This document shows, in pieces, positions 1-8,640 of a stretch of 46,307 nt of DNA. Each line of letters opens with the position of its first letter. Position 1 is the stretch's first letter. Origin of the DNA: an uncultured Verrucomicrobiota bacterium (GTDB lineage: Bacteria > Verrucomicrobiota > Kiritimatiellia > Kiritimatiellales > Tichowtungiaceae); NCBI GenBank assembly GCA_903831085.1, contig CAIKWE010000046.1, positions 1 through 46,307 of the forward strand, read 5' to 3'. A program made the position numbers and the translations under genes. Below the pieces are notes generated by a model. It saw only the letters and a list, made by a program, of their open reading frames with translations, was not told the DNA's origin and did no database searches.

Positions 1-972
1 ACTGGCATTACCAACATCGGGGGCTATGCGTTCTATAACGACATCAGTCTGGTCGGCGTCACGATCCCCGACAGCGTCACCAGCATCGGGGATAATGCGT
101 TCCAGAACTGCTCCGGCCTGACCGGCGTCACGATCCCCGACAGCGTCACCAGCATTGGGGGCTATGCGTTCCAGAACTGCTCCGGCCTGACCGGCATTAT
201 GATCCCTGGCAGCGTCACCAGCATCGGGGGCTATGCGTTTCAGAACTGCGCCGGACTGACCAGCGTCATGATCGGTAATGGCGTTACCAACATCGGGAGC
301 TATGCGTTCCAGAGCTGCTCCGGCCTGTCCGGCGTCACGATCCCCGGCAGCGTCATCAGCATCGGGGATTATGCGTTTCAGGATTGCGTCAGCCTGACCA
401 GAGTCACGATCGGTAAAGGCGTCACCAGTATCGGGATTTGGGCATTTGTTAGCTGCTTTAGTCTGACCAGTGTCACGATCCCCGATAGCGTCACCAGCAT
501 CGGATGGGGGGCGTTCTTTAACTGCACCAGTCTGACCAGAGTCACGATCGGTAACGGCATCACCAGTATCGGATGGGCGGCGTTCTATGACTGCGCCAGT
601 CTGACAGGAATCTATTTTCTGGGCAACGCCCCCTCCGCAGTTGAAGCATTAGAAGGCAGCAGTCCGTCCATCTATTACCTGCCGAACACTACGGGCTGGG
701 AGGCGACGTTAGGCGGTCTTACGACGGTACTGTGGGATCCGAAAATTCAAATCGGCGATACCGACTTTGGTGTGCGGTCGAATCGGTTTGGATTTAACAT
801 TACGAGTCCCAACGACCTTGTTGTCGTGGTTGAAGCCTGCACCAACTTGGTTCGTGGTGTTTGGGTTCCCGTTGAAACCAATACACTGGTTGGCGGTTCG
901 GTTCAATTCAGAGACCCGGAGGCCTGCACCAATTATCGCAAACGCTTTTACCGCGTCTCTTTGCCGCAATAG
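1..972 (+). CDS. BspA-like leucine-rich-repeat surface protein, 3' part (5' end outside window)
   Basis: The frame is open from base 1, so this is the 3' part of a longer gene; the first internal ATG at 199 is not a true start. Residues 1 to about 205 are roughly nine 23-residue repeats of the type VTIPDSVTSIGxxAFxxCxSLTx, the LRR_5/BspA (TpLRR) class, encoded by near-identical 69-bp DNA units. A capping segment follows (IYFLGNAP, then IYYLPNTTGW), then a C-terminal beta-rich module ending KRFYRVSLPQ. BspA-type proteins are usually secreted and bind host or matrix ligands; the role here is unknown. The cap resembles that of the larger gene at 9301 (VYFEGNAP, IYYLSWTTGW), but the C-terminal modules differ, so these are separate paralogues. 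Confidence 0.85.
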   Translation, partial: TGITNIGGYAFYNDISLVGVTIPDSVTSIGDNAFQNCSGLTGVTIPDSVTSIGGYAFQNCSGLTGIMIPGSVTSIGGYAFQNCAGLTSVMIGNGVTNIGSYAFQSCSGLSGVTIPGSVISIGDYAFQDCVSLTRVTIGKGVTSIGIWAFVSCFSLTSVTIPDSVTSIGWGAFFNCTSLTRVTIGNGITSIGWAAFYDCASLTGIYFLGNAPSAVEALEGSSPSIYYLPNTTGWEATLGGLTTVLWDPKIQIGDTDFGVRSNRFGFNITSPNDLVVVVEACTNLVRGVWVPVETNTLVGGSVQFRDPEACTNYRKRFYRVSLPQ

Positions 973-1013
973 AAAACTCCCCTGTGCGGGTGCCGGGCGG
1001 TGACTGCGCCGTT

Positions 1014-1034
1014 GCCGCGCCCAAAGGACGCGGC
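1014..1034. other. Stem-loop after the BspA-like gene
   Basis: GCCGCGCCC and GGACGCGGC flank an AAA loop: nine base pairs with one mismatch. It lies 42 bases past the stop codon at 972. No U-tract follows, so a role in transcription termination is only possible. Confidence 0.35.
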
Positions 1035-1057
1035 TACAGGATCCCAAGGAAGGAAAT

Positions 1058-1074
1058 TTTCCAGACATTGGAAA
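1058..1074. repeat. Palindrome TTTCCA-N5-TGGAAA, copy 1
   Basis: Exact copy with spacer GACAT, extended by one further T:A pair on each side. It is intergenic between the convergent BspA-like gene and pilT, only 14 bases from copy 2, so it could work as a bidirectional terminator here. Confidence 0.8.
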
Positions 1075-1088
1075 AATCATTTCGCACA

Positions 1089-1105
1089 TTTCCAGCCCTT
1101 GGAAA
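1089..1105. repeat. Palindrome TTTCCA-N5-TGGAAA, copy 2
   Basis: Exact copy with spacer GCCCT, followed by CTTTTCTT. It sits 11 bases past the pilT stop codon in the convergent gap. Confidence 0.8.
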
Positions 1106-1116
1106 CTTTTCTTAAA

Positions 1117-2559
1117 TCAGGCGAAGAGGCCGGGGTGGGGCCGAGACTTTTTGTAATAGCCGAACTGCTGTTCCAGTTCGTACAGACACTCGGCGTTATT
1201 TTCCTGTTTGGCAATAGGTATCGCTTTTTCGACCGTTTCCATTGCGGATTTGAAGTTGCCGGTTTCTGCCTGTGCGGCGGCCAAAGTCATAAAAGTTTCC
1301 GCATCGCTGGCGCCCAGCTTGATGGCTCTCTCAATCAGTTCCAGAGCTTCAACACCATCGCGTGACTTCATGTTACGGTCGGTCGCCAGCCTCCAGGCGA
1401 TTCCCTTGAGGGTTTCAGGCGAGTTCAGCTCGTCGGCGTTTAGTTCCAGAGCGGCACCCGGCAGTTCCGTCAATGTTTTATCAAGCTCAATTCCTGCCGC
1501 AGAGAATTTCTGCTCGATAGAAACTTTATCGACAGCTTTGAGATAGGCCTCGCGAGGGGAAATGATGCCGTCCTGAACCAGATGGAAGAGGCTGTCGGTG
1601 AAGGAGCGCATGCCGATGTTATAGCCGGTCTGGATGGCGGTGGGCAGATGGTGGGTTTTCTGGTCGCGAATGTTGGCGCGCACACCGGAGGTCGCCAGCA
1701 GAATTTCGGCTGCGGCAATCCGCCCGCCGTCTATCCGTTTGCAGAGGGTCTGGGCTACAACTCCCGTCAGCGTGTTGGCCAGCAGGGTGCGGATCTGATT
1801 CTGCCGGTCGCCGGGAAACTTATCAATGATGCGGTCGACCGTAGACGTGGCGGTGTTGGTGTGCAGTGTGGCAAAGACCAAATGACCGGTCTCGGCCGTT
1901 TCGAGCGCAATTTCAGTGGTTTCCAGATCGCGCATTTCACCGAGCAGTACAATATCCGGGTCTTCTCGCAACGCGGCACGCAGCGCAGCCGAGAAACTTC
2001 GGGTGTGGCGGTGCACTTCCCGCTGATTGATCAGGCAGCTTTTAGACTGGTGTACAAATTCGATCGGGTCTTCGACGGTGATGATATGTTCGGTGCGCGT
2101 TCGGTTAATGAGGTCAATCATCGCAGCGAGAGTGGTGGATTTTCCGCTTCCGGTTGGGCCGGTGACGATAACCAGTCCTTTGGTGTGCATGCATAGCTCG
2201 CGCAATACACCCGAAAAGCTGAGGCCAAGGTCTTCGAGCGTGGGCACCCGGGTGGGAACGGAACGGAAGACTCCGCCCGCTCCATGGGTGTCGCGAAACG
2301 CATTAACGCGAAACCGTCCGGCGCCCTCCAGCGTGTAGCCGAAGTCGGTGTCGAAGATGCTGTCGAGTTCCTGACGACTTTTCTCCGGCATGATTTCTTT
2401 CATCATGGCTTCCGCGTCTTCGGGGGCGACAACCGGCAGATCGGTAAGAAAACGCATTTCACCGTCGACGCGGATACAGGGGTGATGTCCGGCGGAAAGG
2501 TGTAGATCGCTGGCGCGGCGCTCTACGGCCAATTTCAGTAGTTCATCAAGTGCGTGCAC
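1117..2559 (-). CDS. pilT: Twitching-motility ATPase PilT with C-terminal TPR extension
   Basis: PilT is the hexameric ATPase that powers type IV pilus retraction from the cytoplasmic face of the inner membrane. I place the start at the GTG at 2559 (VHALDELLKLAV) because AGGAG lies seven bases upstream; the frame stays open to 2634 without another ribosome site. The 480-residue product shows the N-terminal RASDLHLSAG motif, Walker A GPTGSGKST, the acidic region EDPIEF, a Walker B-type LLGEMRD and the His-box HLVFATLHT. PilT proteins normally stop near 350-370 residues; here about 110 more form TPR-like helices (DAETFMTLAAAQAETGNFKSA). The gene is divergent from rpoD and no other pilus gene is in the window, so it probably acts with pilus genes elsewhere. 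Confidence 0.93.
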   Translation of the reverse strand: MHALDELLKLAVERRASDLHLSAGHHPCIRVDGEMRFLTDLPVVAPEDAEAMMKEIMPEKSRQELDSIFDTDFGYTLEGAGRFRVNAFRDTHGAGGVFRSVPTRVPTLEDLGLSFSGVLRELCMHTKGLVIVTGPTGSGKSTTLAAMIDLINRTRTEHIITVEDPIEFVHQSKSCLINQREVHRHTRSFSAALRAALREDPDIVLLGEMRDLETTEIALETAETGHLVFATLHTNTATSTVDRIIDKFPGDRQNQIRTLLANTLTGVVAQTLCKRIDGGRIAAAEILLATSGVRANIRDQKTHHLPTAIQTGYNIGMRSFTDSLFHLVQDGIISPREAYLKAVDKVSIEQKFSAAGIELDKTLTELPGAALELNADELNSPETLKGIAWRLATDRNMKSRDGVEALELIERAIKLGASDAETFMTLAAAQAETGNFKSAMETVEKAIPIAKQENNAECLYELEQQFGYYKKSRPHPGLFA

Positions 2560-2600
2560 ATTATGCTCCTGGTTGCGTGACGATCCATTTTGACAGCCTG

Positions 2601-2648
2601 TAAAATAGCAGGATGCATTCCAAAACAGTATCAAAAACTGCTATTTTA
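2601..2648. promoter_or_regulatory. 11-bp inverted repeat between pilT and rpoD
   Basis: TAAAATAGCAG at 2601-2611 is matched exactly by its reverse complement at 2638-2648, with 26 bases between. It lies between the divergent starts of pilT (2559) and rpoD (2750), just upstream of the proposed rpoD -35 box. It could be an operator for a dimeric regulator or a hairpin in the pilT leader. Confidence 0.5.
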
Positions 2649-2663
2649 AAAAGAGGTAAAACC

Positions 2664-2691
2664 TTGACGGCAAAGCCTCTTTGCTTATTAA
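2664..2691 (+). promoter_or_regulatory. Possible sigma-70 promoter of rpoD
   Basis: TTGACG at 2664-2669 and TATTAA at 2686-2691 are separated by 16 bases and lie about 60 bases before the rpoD start. This is a consensus match by eye only. Confidence 0.4.
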
Positions 2692-2749
2692 TGCTTGCCT
2701 TTCGCGTAGATTGGAATTTTTGTATCTTCCTCAGAAATCGGAGTGTTAC

Positions 2750-4711
2750 ATGGTCAAGAAGAAAGCAGTTGCTGTAAAGAAATCGGTAAAGAAAAAACCG
2801 GCTCCGGCCGCCAAAAAAGCTCCGGCTAAAAAGGCGGTAATCAAAAAGGCGGTGGCCAAAAAAGCTCCGGCCGACAAGACGGCCGCGGTCAAAAAAACAC
2901 CAGCCAAAAAAGAGGTGGCCAAAAAAGAGCCGGCGAAAAAAGAACTGATTCAAAAATCTGCGGCAGAAGCTTCGAAAATCCCGCCCAAAAAAGTTCGCCT
3001 TCCTAAAATCTCAATACCGAATGAGGAGACAACGGAACATCCGGAGCTGGATGCCATGACGCCGCAACAGGGGGATATTCCGGTTTCGGTGATGCTGCGC
3101 GAAGAGCGTAACGAAAAAATCAAAGAGCTGATCGCTCTCGCTTCCGAACACGGCTTTCTGACGCATGAGGATATCGAAGAGGCTCTGCCGGAAGACCTGG
3201 TGGTTCCGGAAGACGCGGAAAAAGTCGTCGCCCTGCTGAAAAGCATGGAAGTGGAAATCATCCGCTCGGACGATGTCGAGGAGTTCAAAGCGCGCATGGA
3301 AAAAGAGGAGCGCGAAAAACAGAGCGCCCGCAGCGATGTGCTCGATGACCCGGTTCGCATGTATCTCAAGCAGATGGGCCAGGTGCCGCTGCTCACCCGC
3401 GAACAGGAAGTGGAAATTTCCAAGCGCATCGAGGAGGCTGAACTGAACACCACCAGTCTGTTCAACCGGATCGGTTGCGCGACCGAAGCCTATCTGGGCG
3501 TTATCGAAAAGATTGAGACCGGCAAGCAGCGCTTTGACCGGGTCGTCAGCGATAAACACGTTGAATGCCGCGAAGATTATTTCGGCGAGCTGCCGAAAGT
3601 CCTTCAGGGCATCCACCGGAATCAGGAACTGGCCGGAAAATATTTCCTTGAATCCATTCACAAAAAGGGCAAGGCCGCCCGCGAGAAAAGCCATAAACTG
3701 TTCGAAGGCGCGCAGACGCGTCTTGCCGAATATTTCGGCCAGCTGCATTTCAAACAGAAGGCGATTGAAGACATCGTTCCGCAGGTCGATCCGTACCATA
3801 AAGAAGTCCACGACCTGCTGACCGAACTGGCAAAGCTCGAAAAGAGCCGCTCAAAAACCGCCAACGAAAAAATCCGCGATACTCGCAAACGCCTGCGTGA
3901 ACTCGAAGAAATTGTTCACATGGAGGCCGCGGTTTTCGTCGAGCACCACCGCCTGCTGCGCACCTGGCTTCGTAAAGGTTTGCAGGCCAAGACCGAAATG
4001 ATCGAAGCCAACCTGCGTCTCGTCATCAGTATTGCCAAGAAATACACCAACCGCGGCCTTTCTTTCCTCGACCTCATTCAGGAAGGCAACATGGGCCTGA
4101 TGAAAGCCGTCGAAAAATTCGAATATCGCCGCGGCTACAAGTTCAGCACTTATGCCACCTGGTGGATCCGCCAGGCCATCACCCGTTCCATCGCCGACCA
4201 GGCCCGCACCATTCGTATTCCGGTGCACATGATTGAGACCATCAATAAATTGCTGCGCGTTCAGAAAACGCTGTTGCAGGAGTTCGGCCGCGAAGCCACG
4301 GCGGAAGAGCTGGCCGACGAAATGGAACTGCCGGTCGAACGCGTACGCGCCATTCTAAAAATCGCGCAGCAGCCGATCTCTCTTCAGGCTCCGATCGGCG
4401 ACAGCGACGACACCAGCTTCGGCGACTTCATTGAAGACAAATCGGCCGAAAACCCGGCCGAAATGACCGCCTTCAGCCTCCTGCGCGAAAAAATCGGCGA
4501 CGTGCTCGAAACGCTCACCGCCCGCGAGCAGGAAGTGCTCACCCTGCGCTTTGGTCTGGCCGACGGCTATCCGCGCACTCTCGAAGAAGTGGGGCGCCAG
4601 TTTAACGTAACCCGCGAGCGCATTCGTCAGATCGAAGCCAAAGCGCTCCGCAAGATGCGTCACCCGACCCGTATCCGGAAGCTCGAGGGTTTTCTCGAGC
4701 AGGGCCGGTAA
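2750..4711 (+). CDS. rpoD: RNA polymerase primary sigma factor RpoD with Lys/Ala-rich N-terminal tail
   Basis: This is the housekeeping sigma-70 factor that directs RNA polymerase to -10/-35 promoters. I choose the ATG at 2750 (MVKKKAVAV) because GGAG lies seven bases upstream; an in-frame upstream start at 2681 has no such site. The 653-residue product has region 1.2 ([12 protein letters not shown]), region 2 with the hallmark [12 protein letters not shown] and [15 protein letters not shown], region 3 and region 4.2 with [14 protein letters not shown]. Residues 3 to about 75 are a low-complexity tail built from (A)KKAPAKK-type units like those of bacterial histone H1-like proteins; it precedes region 1.1 and is not part of the standard fold. 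A hairpin at 4719-4737 lies just past the stop. Confidence 0.97.
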   Translation: MVKKKAVAVKKSVKKKPAPAAKKAPAKKAVIKKAVAKKAPADKTAAVKKTPAKKEVAKKEPAKKELIQKSAAEASKIPPKKVRLPKISIPNEETTEHPELDAMTPQQGDIPVSVMLREERNEKIKELIALASEHGFLTHEDIEEALPEDLVVPEDAEKVVALLKSMEVEIIRSDDVEEFKARMEKEEREKQSARSDVLDDPVRMYLKQMGQVPLLTREQEVEISKRIEEAELNTTSLFNRIGCATEAYLGVIEKIETGKQRFDRVVSDKHVECREDYFGELPKVLQGIHRNQELAGKYFLESIHKKGKAAREKSHKLFEGAQTRLAEYFGQLHFKQKAIEDIVPQVDPYHKEVHDLLTELAKLEKSRSKTANEKIRDTRKRLRELEEIVHMEAAVFVEHHRLLRTWLRKGLQAKTEMIEANLRLVISIAKKYTNRGLSFLDLIQEGNMGLMKAVEKFEYRRGYKFSTYATWWIRQAITRSIADQARTIRIPVHMIETINKLLRVQKTLLQEFGREATAEELADEMELPVERVRAILKIAQQPISLQAPIGDSDDTSFGDFIEDKSAENPAEMTAFSLLREKIGDVLETLTAREQEVLTLRFGLADGYPRTLEEVGRQFNVTRERIRQIEAKALRKMRHPTRIRKLEGFLEQGR

Positions 4712-4718
4712 GCCTGAA

Positions 4719-4737
4719 GTTTCCGATCTTCGGAAAC
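4719..4737. terminator. Hairpin between convergent rpoD and DUF3857 gene
   Basis: GTTTCCGA and TCGGAAAC are perfect eight-base arms around a TCT loop. It begins seven bases after the rpoD stop and ends two bases before the stop of the opposing gene, as a shared bidirectional terminator would. It has the geometry of the TTTCCA-N5-TGGAAA family, with the inner A:T pair changed to G:C. Confidence 0.6.
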
Positions 4738-4738
4738 T

Positions 4739-7700
4739 CTACTTCTTCCGCAGCAGAACGGCTTTTGCCGACGGCGCGGTCAGGCGGTTGTTGAGCGCCA
4801 GCAGTTTGTCATAGTCGCCGGGAAGAATAATGGCGGCGTTGAGCTGCGCCTGCTGGGAGATGAAAATCCGTCCAGGCGCTGTCGAAACCTTCACTTCAAC
4901 AAACCCGGCACCGGCGGGCAGTTCGGTACGGAATGTTTCGGGCATGAGCGCCGGCGACCATCCTTCGGGAAGGGCGATCTCGTAGACAAAGGATCTGCGG
5001 ATCGGTTTTTCAATGTAAAAAGGATTTTCGCGGCGGCTGGCTCTTAGGTTTAACAGGTCGCCGAGTCCTTCCGGCAGGTTCAGATACATCCGGTCGCCGT
5101 CACGCACCGCGTAGGCGGGCAGGCGGGCGGCAAGCTGGATTTGCCCCGGGTAGGCGAAGGATGTCTGAAGTTCTCCGGCGGCTTCGGCGGATTGTGAAAT
5201 CTGGCTGAGCAGACTTTGATGCGCACGCCGCCGTTCTTCGGGCGTGAACTGGGCGAACTCTTTGTGAAATTTTTCAAATTCCGTTCCGGAGAGCATTGTT
5301 TTTTGGGTCAACTCCACATCGCCGGTCTCAGAAAGTTTGAGCGCAATCCCGGTTTCAACAGCGTCGAAAAATCCCGTTTTCGGGATTTCGATTTTTCCGC
5401 TGTTCAGATCAATGGCGGGCTGACCGTCATGAGCCAAAACACCCGGCTGGGCGTATTGACCGCCGTCGCCCAGATAGACGGTTTTTTTATCATCGCCGGT
5501 CGTCGCGACGAGAACGGTGTCGAAGAAGTTGCGTTGCAGAACATTCACAACCGGCGTGCCAAAGCCTTCAGCGCGCGGCAGACTGGAGGAGAGTATGAAA
5601 CGGGGCTTGAGTCCGGCGGCGTCGAGCAGAGCATAGAGCAGAACGGCGCGGTCGGCGGTGTTGCCGTAGCCTTCGGTCAGCACCTGATCGGCGGGCGTGA
5701 TCGCAGACAATGGCAGGGCGGCGAAGCCCGGACCGGCTTCTCGGACGGTGCGGTCAACAAAGTCGCGCAGGACAGTGATTTTCTCAAGACGGGTTTTGAT
5801 TCCTTTTGTGAGCTCCCGCGCTTTAACCTTCACAGTTTTGTCTTTTCCGGCCGCGGCGGTCAGCGCTTTTTCAACCAGCGAGGCATAGCTGGCAGCATCG
5901 CCGCAGGAGAGCAGTACGGCCGGTTTATAGACCCAGTCCGGCGGCAGACGTTCTTCTTTTTTAACCATGTCACGGTTCTTCGTGGACCACTCGTGAATGA
6001 CCGTTCCGTTGCCGGTTCGGGTGCGCCGCACGATGGTGAGCGGATCGGTGTTGTTGATCTTCAGATCCAGTTTATAGGGCACCTCGATGCGGACGGTTTT
6101 GCTGACCAGCGGGTTGAGTTCTGAAAAATATTCCGCCGCCGAAAAGAAAGGCAGTCCGCGACAAACGCTGCTGACGCGGTATTCGATGATACTGCCGACT
6201 TCAACGCCGGGCAGGTTGGCCACCATGATTTTTTCCGCCGGATAACGCGGGGCTTCTCCGGCCCACTTGGCATCCATGACATTGACCTCTTTACCGGGGT
6301 CAATGCTCTGCACTTTTCCGTCCGGTGAGGTGACCGTGGCACTTTCCAGCACGATCTGCTGCATGGCGGGGTTATAAATGAATTTGAGATCGGACAGCTG
6401 TTTCTTGCCTGCATAGGTGAGGACTTTTTGCCGGACGGTGCGCTCTTCTTTCCAATTATTGGAATCGCGGAGCGTGTACTGAACGGTTTCGCTGAGGGTG
6501 GCGAGGTCGGCTTTCGCCGGAAAGCCGCCACGTTCAAGAATCACCCGTTTGCGGGCATTGCGTTCAGAAGCTTTCAGGTTCTGCTTGAGCGTTAGATATT
6601 GCGCGGGGCTGAACTCGACCGTGCGCAGAAGAATGTTGGCGCGGCTGACGAGCAGGGCATTCGTCGCCGTAACAGAGCGGGTGATATAAAGCTCCGGCGT
6701 GTCGATGGTTTCGTAGGCGGGCAGCGCGGCTGGCCGCAGTCCGCTGCGGCTGAGGTCGAGCCGGACGGTTTCGGCGATGCCGCAGGTGAAGCCGGTGTTG
6801 AGTGGATAGCGACGCTTATCCAGACCGATGCCTTCGCCGATCACGCGCCCGAAAAGCCCGAACTGGTTGATGAGCGTCGGCACCTGCAGTAGAGAATTTT
6901 CCGGTCCGGTCGCCAGCGCGTTTTCAATTTCGAAGTCGAGGGTGACAGAAAGCGGCACGGTGGTGTTGCGGACCTCTTCGGGTTTAACGGTCAGTTTCAG
7001 CAGGCGGGCGCCGCCGCAGGCCTGTTTGAGGCGCTCTTCAAAATAAGGAATCCGCTCTTCCGGTTTAAGCGCGGCGAGGCGCCCGCGATAGGAGGTGTCG
7101 TTGATGCCGTTGAACGAGAGCACCGCCTTAGCGGTGATGAGCCGCGAATCATCGAGTTCGGCATTAACATCAATGGTGAGCAGATTTTTTTCGGGCGGCA
7201 CAACGGGTGAGGTTTGCAGCGTTTCGCCCTGCGGAGTGGCGACCAGATAACTGCGATAGGAAAGATAGGCTGGGAGGATGTCCCGTGTATTTTCGTTGGT
7301 GGCATCCATCAGCTGCCATGTTCCATCATCATTGCGAACGGCGGTGATGGCGTGGTTGAACCACGGCTGAGGCACTTCCGGATCTTTTTTCGGGCCGACA
7401 TATATCAGAACGGGGCGGGCGTCGAACCCGGCGAGGCGCAGCATGGCGACGAGCAGGGCGGCCTTGTCGCGGCAGACGCCGTAACGGTTGTCAAAGGTGA
7501 GCGAAACATCGTGCGGTTCGTAGCCGGGTGCTTCGTTTTCGATGGTGATGCCCATATAACGCACATCCTGCGAGACGAAGCGGAAGATGGCATCGATCTT
7601 TTCCTGCCGACCGGTGAGACCTTCCGTCAGCTCGCGCACTTTACTTTTCATGGCCGGGTTGACGGCGTCAAGGCGAGGTATAGAAAGTTCCCAGTACCAT

Positions 7701-8491
7701 TTGGAGAGCGTTTCCCAGTCGGGGATGGTGCTGAGCAGGAGGCGTTGCACGACCGTATAACGTTCGGGCATTTTCGGTTCATCAAACATCTGCGGCACGT
7801 CGTGCACTTCCCACGTATAGAGAATGCGGTCGCCGGTTTTCTCTGTCCGGCTGGTGACGGTGCCGGGAATCCCGGCCTTCAGTTCGATGCGCGCCAGCGG
7901 CAGGGCGGCGGGGGCGTCAACCGTATAAACCGCATGGCGGATCGGATAAGGTTCTTCGAGCGTGAAAAGTTCGCTCCATGTGTCGGGGACAACGGTTTTT
8001 GTTTGTTCGCCGGAAATGGTGTAACGAAGAATATCGCCGATGCCGAGGTCGGGGATCGTCAGCTTGATATCTTTTTGAGCGGGATCATAGATATTGGCAT
8101 CCATCTGTCCCTGATTGATGGCTTCGCGACTTTGGGTTGCGAGGTCAACCGGAATGGTGCGTCCGTCCGGCTTGATGACCTCAGCGCGCACAAAACGCAT
8201 GGTGCCGTAATCTGTGCTGTAGCCGATGCTGATGCTCGATTCGTCCTGCCGGCCTTTTTCGGTCAGAATTTTGCAGGCCGTGTCGGTGATATAGCGGGAG
8301 GTGCCGTTGGTTTCGTACCGGACGCGCGTTTGATTTTCGACCAGCAGAATATCGGCATCCGGATACGTTTCGGCGGAGCGCGCCTCGCCCGCAAGTGTTT
8401 CGCGGGCAATCAGTTCAGCTGACAGATCAATCTGCGCAAAGGCCAGACCGGCACTCAAAATAAGCAAAGCAGTCAAAAACAGTTTTTTCAT
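4739..8491 (-). CDS. Secreted tandem DUF3857/transglutaminase-like protein, second module catalytically degenerate
   Basis: The start is the ATG at 8491 (MKKLFLTALL), with GGAG upstream and a signal peptide ending AGLAFA; an in-frame start at 8530 only lengthens it. The 1250-residue product has two copies of the DUF3857 beta domain followed by a transglutaminase-like papain fold. Module 1 keeps a plausible triad: Cys340 in NRYGVCRDKA, His in WFNHAITAV and Asp in WQLMDATNEN. In module 2 the Cys position is Thr945 (GYGNTADRAV) and the His position is Asp (FFDTVLVA), so that copy is probably a non-catalytic binding domain. The family is usually periplasmic and its substrate is unknown. The gene stands alone and converges on rpoD. 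Confidence 0.85.
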   Translation of the reverse strand: MKKLFLTALLILSAGLAFAQIDLSAELIARETLAGEARSAETYPDADILLVENQTRVRYETNGTSRYITDTACKILTEKGRQDESSISIGYSTDYGTMRFVRAEVIKPDGRTIPVDLATQSREAINQGQMDANIYDPAQKDIKLTIPDLGIGDILRYTISGEQTKTVVPDTWSELFTLEEPYPIRHAVYTVDAPAALPLARIELKAGIPGTVTSRTEKTGDRILYTWEVHDVPQMFDEPKMPERYTVVQRLLLSTIPDWETLSKWYWELSIPRLDAVNPAMKSKVRELTEGLTGRQEKIDAIFRFVSQDVRYMGITIENEAPGYEPHDVSLTFDNRYGVCRDKAALLVAMLRLAGFDARPVLIYVGPKKDPEVPQPWFNHAITAVRNDDGTWQLMDATNENTRDILPAYLSYRSYLVATPQGETLQTSPVVPPEKNLLTIDVNAELDDSRLITAKAVLSFNGINDTSYRGRLAALKPEERIPYFEERLKQACGGARLLKLTVKPEEVRNTTVPLSVTLDFEIENALATGPENSLLQVPTLINQFGLFGRVIGEGIGLDKRRYPLNTGFTCGIAETVRLDLSRSGLRPAALPAYETIDTPELYITRSVTATNALLVSRANILLRTVEFSPAQYLTLKQNLKASERNARKRVILERGGFPAKADLATLSETVQYTLRDSNNWKEERTVRQKVLTYAGKKQLSDLKFIYNPAMQQIVLESATVTSPDGKVQSIDPGKEVNVMDAKWAGEAPRYPAEKIMVANLPGVEVGSIIEYRVSSVCRGLPFFSAAEYFSELNPLVSKTVRIEVPYKLDLKINNTDPLTIVRRTRTGNGTVIHEWSTKNRDMVKKEERLPPDWVYKPAVLLSCGDAASYASLVEKALTAAAGKDKTVKVKARELTKGIKTRLEKITVLRDFVDRTVREAGPGFAALPLSAITPADQVLTEGYGNTADRAVLLYALLDAAGLKPRFILSSSLPRAEGFGTPVVNVLQRNFFDTVLVATTGDDKKTVYLGDGGQYAQPGVLAHDGQPAIDLNSGKIEIPKTGFFDAVETGIALKLSETGDVELTQKTMLSGTEFEKFHKEFAQFTPEERRRAHQSLLSQISQSAEAAGELQTSFAYPGQIQLAARLPAYAVRDGDRMYLNLPEGLGDLLNLRASRRENPFYIEKPIRRSFVYEIALPEGWSPALMPETFRTELPAGAGFVEVKVSTAPGRIFISQQAQLNAAIILPGDYDKLLALNNRLTAPSAKAVLLRKK
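6449..6465. repeat. One-mismatch copy of the TTTCCA palindrome inside the DUF3857 gene
   Basis: TTTCCA, spacer ATTAT, then TGGAAT (last base differs). It encodes SNNWKE on the minus strand, close to the SNLWKQ encoded by the exact copy at 39759. Confidence 0.45.
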
Positions 8492-8592
8492 AAGGCTCCC
8501 GAGTTTTACAGGCAGACAGACTAGCGGCATGCGGTGTTCAATACAATCCCGCTCTCAAGCCGTAAATTAATCGAAAACGGCTGTCCAAAAGA

Positions 8593-8601
8593 GGGGGGGG
8601 G
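8593..8601 (+). repeat. Run of nine G upstream of a secreted-protein gene
   Basis: An uninterrupted G9 tract starts 48 bases before the ATG at 8641 and is followed directly by TGATAC, a possible -10-like hexamer. Such tracts are prone to slippage; if it lies within a promoter, its length could switch expression. Confidence 0.5.
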
Positions 8602-8640
8602 TGATACCTTCAGCGCAATTTTATGGAAGGGAAATCGCCA

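Noticed and set aside
7214-8422. 402-codon plus-strand frame opposite the DUF3857 gene
   Set aside because: The opposing frame encodes a full DUF3857/transglutaminase protein with a signal peptide; the plus-strand translation matches no family and has no ribosome site.
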